8,189 bases of DNA from Spirochaetota bacterium (lineage in GTDB: Bacteria; Spirochaetota; UBA4802; UBA5550). The stretch is taken from assembly GCA_022704585.1 (NCBI GenBank), contig JAKJGD010000065.1:1-8189 (forward strand). Reading direction: 5' to 3'. This document shows positions 1-7,826 of this stretch, piece after piece. The position numbers and the translations under genes are program-made. The notes under the pieces were generated by a model. It was not told the DNA's origin. It ran no database searches and worked only from the letters and a program-made list of their open reading frames with translations. The stretch's first letter is position 1, and every line of letters begins with the position of its first letter.

Positions 1-1
1 T

Positions 2-1168
2 GTCGCCGCGATCCGGAGCTACAAAACAAACGGGCCGGGAAAAGAATTCATGGGCGCGTTCTACTTCCTGTCGGACTTTTTCCACACGGACGTCACCCAG
101 CCGATAACACTGCGCAAGATCGAGTCGCTGGGCAAGAAGCTCAAGGAGCTGAAAAAGCCGGAGGCGGTCATCGACGACGTCACGGTCAGCCCGGTCGGGA
201 ACATCATGAGCGTGACCGACACGCTCAAGGTGATCTACAAGGTCTTCTACCATGACGATAACGATGCGTTCAAAAAGATACCGGACGTGAAGCAGGACGG
301 CATACAGGACCGCTCCCTTACCGACCGGGGCATCATCGGTGTGTGCATGAACCAGTTCGCTGCGTCCCGCGAGGACGTGTTCAGGTACCTGGTGACCGAC
401 GACATGAAGCTGATGCAGTACGTCGTGTTCATGAGGAGCGACAAGGCGGATTTTTTACGGGAGTTCCAGTCACGCTTCAATGCGATGTTCAAACAGACGT
501 TCCCCGATGACGATCCCTACGTGGAAAAGATCGTCATTTCGGGCATGCCCGCCATAAACCTTATGATGAACGAGGCGATCCTGATTAACCAGATCCAGTC
601 GATCATCGTAACGATAATCGTTGTTCTCCTTGCGTGCATGTTCATTTTCCGGTCGGTGATAGGCGGCATCTTCGCGGCGATACCGATCTCTTTTACCCTG
701 ATCGTTACCCTCGGGGTCATGGGTTTTCTCGGCATCCCGATCAATTACAGCACCCTGATCAACGCCTCGATCGCGGTCGGCGCCGGAATCGATTACAGCA
801 TCCATTTCATCGAGCGCTTCAAGTACGAGCATGTCGTCAAAAAGCTCGATTTCATAGGCGCCTACAAGCGCACCCTTGCGACAACCGGCCTCTCGATCGT
901 CACCGCGACGCTTACGGTCGGGCTCGGCTTCGCGGTGCTGGGCTTCTCGTCCTTCAAGATCATCAAGGTCTCCGGACTCCTGGTGACCCTCTCCATGATC
1001 ATGAGCGGCACCATGGCGCTGACGGTACTGCCGGCCATGATTATCTGGTTCAAGCCGAAATTTTTACAGAATGTACGGCCCTGGGGGCTTGAGGACAAAA
1101 TCGAGTCGATTGCAGACACTCTGGTGGAATGGTTTAAGGGCCTGAGAAGAAAACAGCCCGCCTGCTGA
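2..1168 (+). CDS. MMPL/RND-family (HAE3-like) transporter, C-terminal part; 5' end outside the window
   Basis: The reading frame is open from base 2, so the ATG at 50 is internal and the true start lies upstream. The 388 visible residues read as the second extracytoplasmic loop followed by the last membrane block of an RND-type exporter. Numbering from the Met at base 50, residues 1-180 are a soluble mixed alpha/beta loop. Hydrophobic helices then lie at about 184-202, 206-226, 233-255, 280-298 and 308-334, which fits TM8-TM12. The third contains the family-like motif GAGIDYSIHFIERF (244-257), whose Asp248 sits where proton-relay acidic residues of this superfamily occur. A short amphipathic, basic cytoplasmic tail ends in KQPAC. 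Family members are proton-driven inner-membrane exporters of lipids, hopanoids or other hydrophobic compounds. The substrate here cannot be told. A terminator follows directly, so the gene is transcriptionally separate from the signalling genes downstream. Confidence 0.88.
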   Translation, partial: VAAIRSYKTNGPGKEFMGAFYFLSDFFHTDVTQPITLRKIESLGKKLKELKKPEAVIDDVTVSPVGNIMSVTDTLKVIYKVFYHDDNDAFKKIPDVKQDGIQDRSLTDRGIIGVCMNQFAASREDVFRYLVTDDMKLMQYVVFMRSDKADFLREFQSRFNAMFKQTFPDDDPYVEKIVISGMPAINLMMNEAILINQIQSIIVTIIVVLLACMFIFRSVIGGIFAAIPISFTLIVTLGVMGFLGIPINYSTLINASIAVGAGIDYSIHFIERFKYEHVVKKLDFIGAYKRTLATTGLSIVTATLTVGLGFAVLGFSSFKIIKVSGLLVTLSMIMSGTMALTVLPAMIIWFKPKFLQNVRPWGLEDKIESIADTLVEWFKGLRRKQPAC

Positions 1169-1190
1169 TCCTGACAGTATGCTGCAATAC

Positions 1191-1223
1191 AAAGCCCGTA
1201 GCGTTACGCGCCGGGCTTTTTTT
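1191..1223 (+). terminator. Rho-independent terminator after the transporter gene
   Basis: An 8 bp perfect stem, AAAGCCCG (1191-1198) with CGGGCTTT (1212-1219), encloses a small inner GCG-TTA-CGC hairpin (1201-1209). It runs straight into seven T residues (1217-1223). It lies 22 bases past the transporter stop codon. The T tract follows the stem on the + strand only, so it terminates transcription coming from the transporter and insulates the kinase cluster. Confidence 0.9.
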
Positions 1224-1242
1224 ATTAATAGGCCAAATAACC

Positions 1243-1271
1243 TTGAAATTTTTATGTTTCCATGTTATTAT
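1243..1271 (+). promoter_or_regulatory. Sigma70-like promoter with extended -10 for the hybrid kinase gene
   Basis: The -35 element TTGAAA (1243-1248, 5 of 6 consensus bases) is separated by 17 bases from the -10 element TATTAT (1266-1271, 5 of 6). A TGT triplet directly before the -10 (1263-1265) gives an extended -10 motif. The region is AT-rich in an otherwise GC-rich window and sits between a terminator and a start codon. Transcription would begin near 1278, giving a leader of about 90 nt. No flanking operator is recognised apart from the inverted repeat in the leader. Confidence 0.7.
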
Positions 1272-1284
1272 ATTAATACGAACC

Positions 1285-1321
1285 GTGCGTGAAATCAGCC
1301 TTCATCCCTGGCTTCGCGCAC
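1285..1321 (+). promoter_or_regulatory. Inverted repeat / hairpin in the leader of the hybrid kinase mRNA
   Basis: GTGCGTGAA (1285-1293) pairs with TTCGCGCAC (1313-1321) in a 9 bp stem containing one G-U wobble. Inside it, GCC (1298-1300) can pair with GGC (1310-1312) around a 9-base loop. The repeat begins a few bases after the predicted transcription start. It could be an operator for a dimeric regulator or an RNA structure protecting the 5' end. There is no T tract, so it is not a terminator. A function is not established. Confidence 0.4.
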
Positions 1322-1370
1322 AACAATGCAGTAACATCATCCACAACCTGTATAGAAGGGTGCGCTCGAG

Positions 1371-3992
1371 ATGGATAAATCCCATAAGAAGAGGGACCCC
1401 TATCCCCGCGGCAACAAAAAGCGGAACCTGCGTGGTACGGTAAAAAACCGCCCCGGTAATCATGAATTAAAGAACGACGGTTCGAAACGCGGCGCGAAAA
1501 ACGCGCCCGTGCCATCCGCTGAAACCGACCCCGGAAATAAGCTGCCACCTCGTTATGCGAATCGGACACGGGAGAAAACAGGACCTGAGCTGATACGCGA
1601 CGTAAGAAAGCTTAATCGCAGGATCGTTGAGCTCGAAGCGCAGCTTGCAAAGGCGGCATCGGCAAAGCGGAACCGTCCCGCACACATTGCCGGAAAGGGC
1701 CGGGGCGCTGACCCGATTGCCCTTGAAGAGAAATATCGTCACCTTGTCGAACGATCGCTCCAGGGGGTGCTGATAGCCGAGGGCGTGCCTCCCCGGATCG
1801 TTTTCGCGAACGAGGCGCTGGCGCGGATTCTCGGCTATAGCGTGGATGATATCCTCGGGATGGCGCCAACGCGGCTCAAGAACGTGCTGCATCCGGATGA
1901 CCGCGAGATTTTTTTCCGGCGATACCGCGACCGCCTTGAGGGGAAAAAGGCCCCTATCCACTATGAGCTGAGAATCATCAGGGGCGACGGGTCAACGGGA
2001 TGGCTCGATATGTTTGCCTCCCGCCTCGAGTACAACGGCCGGGCCTTCGTCCAGGCGACCTTCATTGACATCACCGAGAGGAAAAGCGCAGAGGAGCGGA
2101 TGCTCCAGAGCGAGGAAAAGTACCGGACGGTCATCGACAACATCCAGGATGGGTACTACGAGGTGGACATCGCCGGCAATTTCACGTTTTACAATGACAC
2201 GGCGGCGGAGATTATCGGGTACAGCCGGAAAGAAATAATGGGCATGAACAACCGGAAACTGATGGACGAGGAGAATGCCCGCAAGGTGTACCGGATCTTC
2301 AACAGGGTGTACCGTACCCGCAAATCCGAGCGGGCCTTCTCCTGGGAGATAACGCGCAAGGACGGCACCCGGAGGATCGTGGAAGCGTCCGTTTCGCTGA
2401 TACGGGACTCCTCCGGCGATCCGACCGGGTTCCGCGGCATTCTCAGGGACGTCACCGAGGAAAAGCGGGTCCAGCAGGCGCTTCTCGCGAGCGAGCGCAG
2501 GTATCACAACGTATACGATATCGCACCGCTTGCCTTCGTCCTCTGGGACCCGCAGTGCCGCATTACGGACTGGAACAAGCATGCAGAGGAGGTGTTCGGC
2601 TGGGACAAGTCAGCCGTGCTGGGGATGAATTTTTACGATCTCCTGTTCCCACTGCCGGAACGCCCGCGGGTGGAGGAGATATTCGGCAGTCTCCTCAGGG
2701 GTGAGTTGCCCAGCCACGCGATCAGCGAAAACAGGACCAGGAGCGGCGAGACCATCACCTGCGAGTGGAACAACACGGTGTTCTTCGACAATGAGGGTAA
2801 CGTCGAGGAAATCCTCTCGCTCGCGCTGGACATCACGGACAGGAAAAACCTGGAGGAAGAGCTGTTCCAGTCGCGCAAGATGGAGTCGATCGGGCGGCTG
2901 GCCGGCGGCGTGGCCCATGACCTGAACAACATGCTCACACCGATCCTGGGATATGCCGACATGCTCCTCCTTGACGTGCCCATGGACGATTCCCACCTCG
3001 ACAGCCTGATCCAGATCAAGGAGGCGGCCGAGAGGGCGCGCGACCTGACGCGTCAGCTCCTGGCCTTCAGCCGCAAGCAGGTCCTCGAGATGAAGGTGAT
3101 GAACCTCGGCGAGGTGGTCTGCGGCTTTGAGAAGATTCTGCGGCGGACCATACGGGAAGACATTGAGCTCGCGATACAGGTCGACGAGGGGGCTGGTAAC
3201 GTCCTGACCGACGCGTCGCAGATCGAGCGTATCATCCTGAACCTGGCCGTAAACGCGCAGGAGGCCATGCCGGCCGGCGGCAGGCTCATGATCGAGGTGT
3301 CAAACGTATACATAGACTATGCCCACGCGAAGAAACATCCTGACGCCCGCACCGGCAAACACGTGCTTCTCTCCATCAGCGACACCGGGTGCGGCATGGA
3401 CAGCGAAACGCTCGAGCACATGTTCGAGCCCTTTTACACAACCCGCGCGCTGGGGACCGGGCTGGGGCTCTCCACGGTGTACGGTATCGTGAAACAGCAT
3501 AACGGCAGTATATGGGTCAGCAGCACGCCCAGCAGCGGCACGACGGTACGGATATATTTCCCGCGTGCCGAGGGCGAGCCGGCACCCCGGAGCGTGCCAA
3601 CCGCCGGCGAGGTCATCACCAGGCGGGGAGAGACGATACTCGTCGTCGAGGACGAGGAGGCGGTGCGCAGGCTGGCGGCCAGGATACTGGAAAAGCACGG
3701 ATACCGTGTCCTCGTCGCGGCTGACGGTGACGAGGCCATCGCGCTTGTAAAAAATTATGGGGAGCGAATTGACCTGCTGCTTACCGATGTCATCATGCCG
3801 CGAATCGACGGCAAAAGCCTCTATCGCGAAATTGCCGCGCTCCGGAACGATATTCGCGTCCTGTACATGTCCGGATACACCCATGATGTGATTGCGAACC
3901 ACGGGGTGGTCGAGGAGGGCATTCATTTTATACAGAAGCCCTTCTCCTTCCAGACGCTGTCTGATAAATTACGGGAAGTACTGGATACATGA
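1371..3992 (+). CDS. Soluble hybrid histidine kinase: 3x PAS-HisKA-HATPase-REC
   Basis: This 873-residue sensor kinase would autophosphorylate on His and pass the phosphate to its own C-terminal receiver. The start is well fixed: an in-frame TAG at 1353-1355 leaves ATG 1371 as the only candidate, with GAAGGG at 1355-1360 as a weakly placed ribosome site. Residues 1-70 are a low-complexity basic tail, and about 76-97 a short coil. PAS domains lie at about 118-238, 247-365 and 374-492, each ending in a D-(I/V)-T motif (233, 360, 487) followed by a charged linker helix. HisKA has the H box AGGVAHDLNN with His516 and a DxxN motif. The HATPase shows an N box (Asn624, Asn628), DTGCGM (671-676), FEPFYTT (685-691) and GTGLGLS (695-701). 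The receiver (754-873) has Glu760/Asp761, phospho-acceptor Asp806, Ser834 and Lys856. No membrane helix is present, so it should act in the cytoplasm. Ligands of the PAS domains are unknown. Confidence 0.93.
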   Translation: MDKSHKKRDPYPRGNKKRNLRGTVKNRPGNHELKNDGSKRGAKNAPVPSAETDPGNKLPPRYANRTREKTGPELIRDVRKLNRRIVELEAQLAKAASAKRNRPAHIAGKGRGADPIALEEKYRHLVERSLQGVLIAEGVPPRIVFANEALARILGYSVDDILGMAPTRLKNVLHPDDREIFFRRYRDRLEGKKAPIHYELRIIRGDGSTGWLDMFASRLEYNGRAFVQATFIDITERKSAEERMLQSEEKYRTVIDNIQDGYYEVDIAGNFTFYNDTAAEIIGYSRKEIMGMNNRKLMDEENARKVYRIFNRVYRTRKSERAFSWEITRKDGTRRIVEASVSLIRDSSGDPTGFRGILRDVTEEKRVQQALLASERRYHNVYDIAPLAFVLWDPQCRITDWNKHAEEVFGWDKSAVLGMNFYDLLFPLPERPRVEEIFGSLLRGELPSHAISENRTRSGETITCEWNNTVFFDNEGNVEEILSLALDITDRKNLEEELFQSRKMESIGRLAGGVAHDLNNMLTPILGYADMLLLDVPMDDSHLDSLIQIKEAAERARDLTRQLLAFSRKQVLEMKVMNLGEVVCGFEKILRRTIREDIELAIQVDEGAGNVLTDASQIERIILNLAVNAQEAMPAGGRLMIEVSNVYIDYAHAKKHPDARTGKHVLLSISDTGCGMDSETLEHMFEPFYTTRALGTGLGLSTVYGIVKQHNGSIWVSSTPSSGTTVRIYFPRAEGEPAPRSVPTAGEVITRRGETILVVEDEEAVRRLAARILEKHGYRVLVAADGDEAIALVKNYGERIDLLLTDVIMPRIDGKSLYREIAALRNDIRVLYMSGYTHDVIANHGVVEEGIHFIQKPFSFQTLSDKLREVLDT

Positions 3993-4028
3993 CAGCGGCG
4001 CTCCCGCTCACCACCGGCGAAAATCTAC

Positions 4029-4058
4029 TTGTAATTATCCGGCCTTCTGTGGCATAAT
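4029..4058 (+). promoter_or_regulatory. Candidate extended -10 promoter for the second kinase gene
   Basis: In the 102 bp gap between the kinases, TGG (4050-4052) directly precedes CATAAT (4053-4058, 5 of 6 consensus bases), giving an extended -10. A weak -35, TTGTAA (4029-4034, 4 of 6), lies 18 bases upstream. Transcription would start near 4065, leaving a leader of about 30 nt before the ATG at 4095. If real, the second kinase and its receiver can be expressed independently. Read-through from the first kinase is also possible, since no terminator is seen in the gap. Confidence 0.45.
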
Positions 4059-4083
4059 TGTCTGCCTGAGTTCGATCGTGGTT

Positions 4084-4087
4084 GAGG
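4084..4087 (+). promoter_or_regulatory. Ribosome binding site deciding the start of the second kinase
   Basis: GAGG at 4084-4087 lies 7 bases before ATG 4095. It overlaps the in-frame TGA at 4083-4085, which rules out any start further upstream. The TTG at 4092 would be only 4 bases from this site, so ATG 4095 is preferred. Confidence 0.6.
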
Positions 4088-4094
4088 TCTGTTG

Positions 4095-7000
4095 ATGAGT
4101 AAAGAGCGCATCCTGATCGTCGAGGACGAGATGATTATCGCCCTCAGCATACAGAAGACCCTGGAGAGGCTCGGTTACAGCGTTGCCGGGATAGCTGTAA
4201 CGGGCGAAGACGCCATAGGCATGGCAAAGGAATTCTGCCCTGACCTGATCCTCATGGACATTATTTTGTCGGGAGAGATGGACGGGATTGAGGCCGCGCG
4301 CCGGATACGGGTGCAGTGCGATCAGCCGATCATCTACCTGACCGCAAACGCCGACGGCGCGACGGTCGAGCGCGCCCGCGATACCCAGCCGTACGGATAC
4401 CTGAACAAGCCCGTAAACGAACGGGATCTCATGAGCAACATCGACTCGGCGCTCAACAAGCACTGGATGGAGCTGCGTCTCCGCGAAAGCGAGGAAAAAT
4501 ACCGGAGTCTCATCGAGAGCCTGAAAGACATAGTCCTGTCAAGCGACGAGAACGGCATCGTGACCTATATCAGCCCCCAGGTCAGGGAGATCACCGGATA
4601 CGAGGAATCCGAAGTGGTGGGCAAGAACTTCGGCGCCTTCATTTATCCCGACGATGTTCATGTGGCGCTTGAAATGTTCCAGGGCGCCATAAAGGGCGAG
4701 ACGCGGGAAGGGGTGTACCGGGTATACGCAAAATCAGGCGGATTGATCTGGCTCAGGGTATCGGGCAGGCCGGTATTCGTGGAGGGCCGCTTCAACGGGG
4801 TGCGGGAAATCATAAGCGATATAACCGCGCGGGTACGCGCGGAAGAGGAGGTCGGGCGGAAGAACGAGGAGCTGGTCGCGGCCAACGAGGAGCTCCAGGC
4901 CACCATCGAGGAGCTGGAATCCACCAACGAAGAGTTTGAATCCCAGAACCGCCAGCTTCTCAGCACACAGGAGGAGCTGGCTGAACATGAAGCACGGCTT
5001 GCCGGAATTTTGCGGGTGGCGCCCGTCGGGCTCGGGGTCATATCCTCCCAGGACCGGTTCGGGTGGACCAACACGCGGTTCCAGGATATGACAGGGTATA
5101 CCGGCGCGCTGCTCGAGGGGCAGAGCCCCGGTATTCTCTTCAGCGATGAGCTGGAACCGCAGCGGGTGCAGGAGGAGCTTCGCTCGCAAATGGAACAGAA
5201 CGGCACGGGGTCGGTAGAGGCCCGTCTCACGCGCAGGGACGGCACGGCCTTTGATGTGCTTGTGAGCGCGACCTTCCTGGATGGGAGAAGCACGGGATCC
5301 GGTATTGTCCTGGCGCTGCTGGACATAACCGAGCTGAAGAAGGCGGCCGGGGACCTGGCCGAGAGCGAGAAGAAGTACCGGCTCCTGGCCAACAATATCA
5401 TCGACTATCTCTGGGTGGTGGACATACAAACCGTGAAATTCACCTACTCGAGCCCGTCGGTCAGGGACCTTCTCGGCTATGATGACGGGGAAATGCTTGA
5501 CCTGACGATCAACGACGTTCTGTCGCCGGCCTCGATTGAGACGGCCCGGAAAATTCTCCGGGAGGAGCTGGCACGGGACAGGGACCCCGGCGCCGATCCT
5601 GATCGATCGGTAACCGTCGACCTCGAGCTGTTGCGCAAGGACGGCTCGACCGTGTGGGCCGAGATCAAGACGAAGTTTTTGCGCAACGAGAAAGGCAGGA
5701 TTGCGGCCGTCCTGGGCGTGTCGCGCGATATCACCGCGCGGAAGCGGGCGGAGCAGTCGCTGGTCGAGAGCGAAAAGAAGTACCGCCTCCTCGCCGACAA
5801 CATATCGGACAGCATATGGATCCTCGACCTGGCCACCATGACCTTTACCTACAACAGCCCCTCGAGCGTGCATATCCTCGGGTATTCTGAGGATGAATCG
5901 GTGGGTCTCACCCCGGAAAAGATAGTGACGAAGGAGTCCCTGGCCCATGTGATGACTGTGCTGGCTGAAGAGCTGGCGCGTGACGGGCAGCCGGGCGTTG
6001 ATCCGGACCGGACCATCAATCTTGAGCTCGAGCAGATCCACAAGCAGGGACACATCGTCTGGACCGAGGTCAACACGAAGCCGCTGAGAAACGAGTCCGG
6101 CGCCGTGACCGGCATACTGGGCGTGTCGAGGAACATCACGGAGCGAAAGCGCGCGGAGGAGCGCACCCGGCTGCAGCGGGACCTGGCGCTGGCGCTGAGC
6201 TCCGCGACGAATCTCGACGAGGCACTCAGGATCGGGCTGGAAGCGGCGGTACGGGGATCGGGACTTGACAGCGGCGGCCTCTACCTGACCAATCAGGAAA
6301 CGGGCGACATCTACCTTGCCAGACACCAGGGTCTCAGCGAGGAGTTCGTCCTTCAGGTGTCCCACTATGTAAAGGGTTCGCCCGGCGTAAAGTTTTACCG
6401 TGCGGGCAAGCCGGCATACGGCAATTTCCGGGAGCTTGATTTTAATCTCGATCCCTCGACCTCCGCGGAGGGCCTTCGCGCCGTCGCGATGATACCGATA
6501 CTCCATGACGGCAAAACGATCGCCGGCATGAACATCGCGTCCCACGAGCTTGACGGGGTCCCCCCTGCCGCCCGCGATTTCCTGGAGACGATCGCCACGT
6601 ACATCGGCAACGTCATTGTCAGGATGGAGATGCAGGAATCCCTGAAGCGCAGCGAGGAAAAATTCAGGCTCATGATCGAGAACTCTCCCTTCCCGATCGC
6701 GGTGGTGGATGACGCGACCGGATGCATTTCCTATGCGAACAGGAGCTTCGAGGCGACGCTCGGTTATAACGCGATTTCCGTTCCAACGATGGATGCGTGG
6801 TGGAACGCGGCGTTTCCCGACCAGAAATACCGCAAGACGATAAAGGGAAAGCTTGTCAGGGGGGTGCACGCCGCTCGCGCCGGAAGCGCCACCGGGCTGT
6901 CCACGGAAGCGGACGTACGGTGCGCCGACGGCACGTTCAAGCATATTGAGATACATATGGTCTACCTGCGCGATCTCTGGTACTTTATCATGAACGATCT

Positions 7001-7826
7001 TACACAGAAGAAGATTAACGAGGAGATGATGATCCAGTCCGAGAAAATGCTTTCCCTGGGAGGGCTGGCGGCGGGCATGGCGCATGAAATCAATAACCCG
7101 CTCGGCATTATTTTACAGGGGGTCCAGGGCATCCGCAACCGTTTTTCTCCGGATGTAAAAAAGAACCGGGACGTCGCGGCAAAGGCGGGGACCGACCTGG
7201 GTCTTATCCTCGAGTACATGGAACAGCGTGATATCATCGACTACCTTAAGGGTATCCATGATGCGGGGATGAGGGCCGCCAAGATCGTGGAAAATATGCT
7301 TCAGTTCAGCAGACGCGGCGAAACAGTCATAGCGCCGGTCGACATCCACGCGCTCATAGACAAGACCATGGAAATCGCCTCCTATGATTATGATCTCAAG
7401 AAGAAGTATGACTTTAAAAAGATAACGATCTTCAGAAACTACGGAGAGGTGCCTTTTGTACCCTGCTCGGAAACGGGCATAGAGCAGGTGCTCCTTAACC
7501 TTTTTAAAAATTCAGCCCATGCCCTGGCCTCGGTCAGGACCAGGGACTTCAAGCCCCAGATCACGGTCAAAACCAGGGCAAAGGGAGGGTACGCGCTGAT
7601 AGAGGTCTCGGACAACGGACCCGGCATCCCTGCGGAAATCAGGCGGCATATTTTCGAGCCGTTTTTCACCACCAAGGGCTCGGGCGGCGGAACGGGTCTC
7701 GGGCTGTCGGTATCGAACTATATTGTCGTAACGACCCATAACGGCATGCTTACCGTCAAGTCGGAGCCGGGGAACGGTGCCGCCTTTACCATCAAGCTGC
7801 CGCTTTCACGGGAGGAGATCGCGTGA
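4095..7826 (+). CDS. Soluble multi-sensor histidine kinase: REC-PAS-coil-3x PAS-GAF-PAS-HisKA-HATPase
   Basis: This 1243-residue cytoplasmic kinase begins with a receiver (1-120): Glu10/Asp11, phospho-acceptor Asp55, Thr83, Tyr102, Lys105. PAS1 (about 132-250) leads into a heptad coiled coil (257-305). PAS2 (299-418), PAS3 (423-553) and PAS4 (558-688) follow; the last two are a tandem duplicate. A GAF domain (about 690-845) and PAS5 (851-975, with a [10 protein letters not shown] motif at 902-913) precede the transmitter. HisKA has [11 protein letters not shown] with His997 and an ExxN phosphatase-type motif. The HATPase shows Asn1135/Asn1139, DNGPGI (1173-1178), FEPFFTT (1187-1193) and GTGLGLS (1199-1205). 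The His-to-N-box distance is 138 residues, against 108 in the upstream kinase, indicating extra helical sequence in the dimerisation region. The N-terminal receiver suggests another kinase controls it, perhaps the hybrid kinase upstream. Its stop overlaps the next gene by 4 bp, marking that receiver protein as its likely target. Ligands cannot be inferred. Confidence 0.93.
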   Translation: MSKERILIVEDEMIIALSIQKTLERLGYSVAGIAVTGEDAIGMAKEFCPDLILMDIILSGEMDGIEAARRIRVQCDQPIIYLTANADGATVERARDTQPYGYLNKPVNERDLMSNIDSALNKHWMELRLRESEEKYRSLIESLKDIVLSSDENGIVTYISPQVREITGYEESEVVGKNFGAFIYPDDVHVALEMFQGAIKGETREGVYRVYAKSGGLIWLRVSGRPVFVEGRFNGVREIISDITARVRAEEEVGRKNEELVAANEELQATIEELESTNEEFESQNRQLLSTQEELAEHEARLAGILRVAPVGLGVISSQDRFGWTNTRFQDMTGYTGALLEGQSPGILFSDELEPQRVQEELRSQMEQNGTGSVEARLTRRDGTAFDVLVSATFLDGRSTGSGIVLALLDITELKKAAGDLAESEKKYRLLANNIIDYLWVVDIQTVKFTYSSPSVRDLLGYDDGEMLDLTINDVLSPASIETARKILREELARDRDPGADPDRSVTVDLELLRKDGSTVWAEIKTKFLRNEKGRIAAVLGVSRDITARKRAEQSLVESEKKYRLLADNISDSIWILDLATMTFTYNSPSSVHILGYSEDESVGLTPEKIVTKESLAHVMTVLAEELARDGQPGVDPDRTINLELEQIHKQGHIVWTEVNTKPLRNESGAVTGILGVSRNITERKRAEERTRLQRDLALALSSATNLDEALRIGLEAAVRGSGLDSGGLYLTNQETGDIYLARHQGLSEEFVLQVSHYVKGSPGVKFYRAGKPAYGNFRELDFNLDPSTSAEGLRAVAMIPILHDGKTIAGMNIASHELDGVPPAARDFLETIATYIGNVIVRMEMQESLKRSEEKFRLMIENSPFPIAVVDDATGCISYANRSFEATLGYNAISVPTMDAWWNAAFPDQKYRKTIKGKLVRGVHAARAGSATGLSTEADVRCADGTFKHIEIHMVYLRDLWYFIMNDLTQKKINEEMMIQSEKMLSLGGLAAGMAHEINNPLGIILQGVQGIRNRFSPDVKKNRDVAAKAGTDLGLILEYMEQRDIIDYLKGIHDAGMRAAKIVENMLQFSRRGETVIAPVDIHALIDKTMEIASYDYDLKKKYDFKKITIFRNYGEVPFVPCSETGIEQVLLNLFKNSAHALASVRTRDFKPQITVKTRAKGGYALIEVSDNGPGIPAEIRRHIFEPFFTTKGSGGGTGLGLSVSNYIVVTTHNGMLTVKSEPGNGAAFTIKLPLSREEIA
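4863..5009 (+). repeat. Seven-heptad coiled-coil repeat inside the second kinase (21-base period)
   Basis: Residues 257-305 are seven consecutive 7-residue units: [42 protein letters not shown] and EARLAGI. The fourth position is always hydrophobic (L or F), a regular coiled-coil pattern. At the DNA level the first units share the GAGGAGCT core at a 21-base spacing. Similar NEEL-rich helices link PAS domains in kinases and in chemotaxis methyltransferase/methylesterase fusions. Here the coil joins PAS1 to PAS2 and would carry signal and hold the dimer. Confidence 0.8.
5361..6170 (+). repeat. Tandem duplication of a 135-codon PAS unit inside the second kinase
   Basis: Unit A (5361-5765, residues 423-557) and unit B (5766-6170, residues 558-692) align without a gap at an offset of exactly 405 bases. 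By hand count about 68 of the first 132 residue pairs are identical. The identical stretches include [10 protein letters not shown] at the start, EELARD, LRNE and the ITxRKRAE linker at the end. The repeat boundary falls in the linker helix rather than inside a PAS fold, so each copy is a complete PAS domain plus its connector. Third-position differences are many, so the duplication is not recent. Confidence 0.85.
7811..7817 (+). promoter_or_regulatory. Ribosome binding site for the receiver-domain gene
   Basis: GGAGGAG at 7811-7817 lies inside the end of the kinase gene, 5 bases before the GTG at 7823. It is the strongest Shine-Dalgarno match seen at any start here. It selects GTG 7823 over the next in-frame GTG at 7832, which would be 14 bases away. 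Confidence 0.75.

Noticed and set aside
50..52. ATG at 50 as the start of the transporter gene
   Set aside because: The frame is open to the window edge with family-like sequence, no good ribosome site lies before 50, and the N-terminal half of the transporter is missing. The gene must begin upstream.
634..1092. A 152-codon + strand frame inside the transporter gene
   Set aside because: Its translation is dominated by Arg, His, Asp and Gly, typical of an out-of-frame reading of GC-rich DNA. The overlapping frame carries clear membrane helices and the GAGIDYSIH motif.
1243..1443. A 66-codon + strand frame beginning at a TTG across the promoter region
   Set aside because: Its start coincides with the -35 element, it has no ribosome site, and it runs out of frame into the start of the hybrid kinase.
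3994..4008. Small hairpin AGCGG-CGCTC-CCGCT just after the hybrid kinase stop codon
   Set aside because: The stem is only 5 bp and no T tract follows, so it is not supported as a terminator.
4092..4094. TTG at 4092 as the start of the second kinase
   Set aside because: It adds one residue only, sits too close to the GAGG site, and is followed directly by an ATG with better spacing.
4734..7085. A 783-codon open frame on the - strand inside the second kinase
   Set aside because: It mirrors the codon pattern of a GC-rich gene. Its translation is rich in Arg, His, Gly and Pro with no recognisable domain, and it lies wholly antisense to well-conserved PAS and GAF domains.
1371..7826. LOV-type flavin or bilin photoreceptor domains among the PAS/GAF domains
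   Set aside because: No NCRFLQ-like motif with the photoactive Cys is seen in any PAS domain, and the GAF domain lacks a Cys for chromophore attachment.
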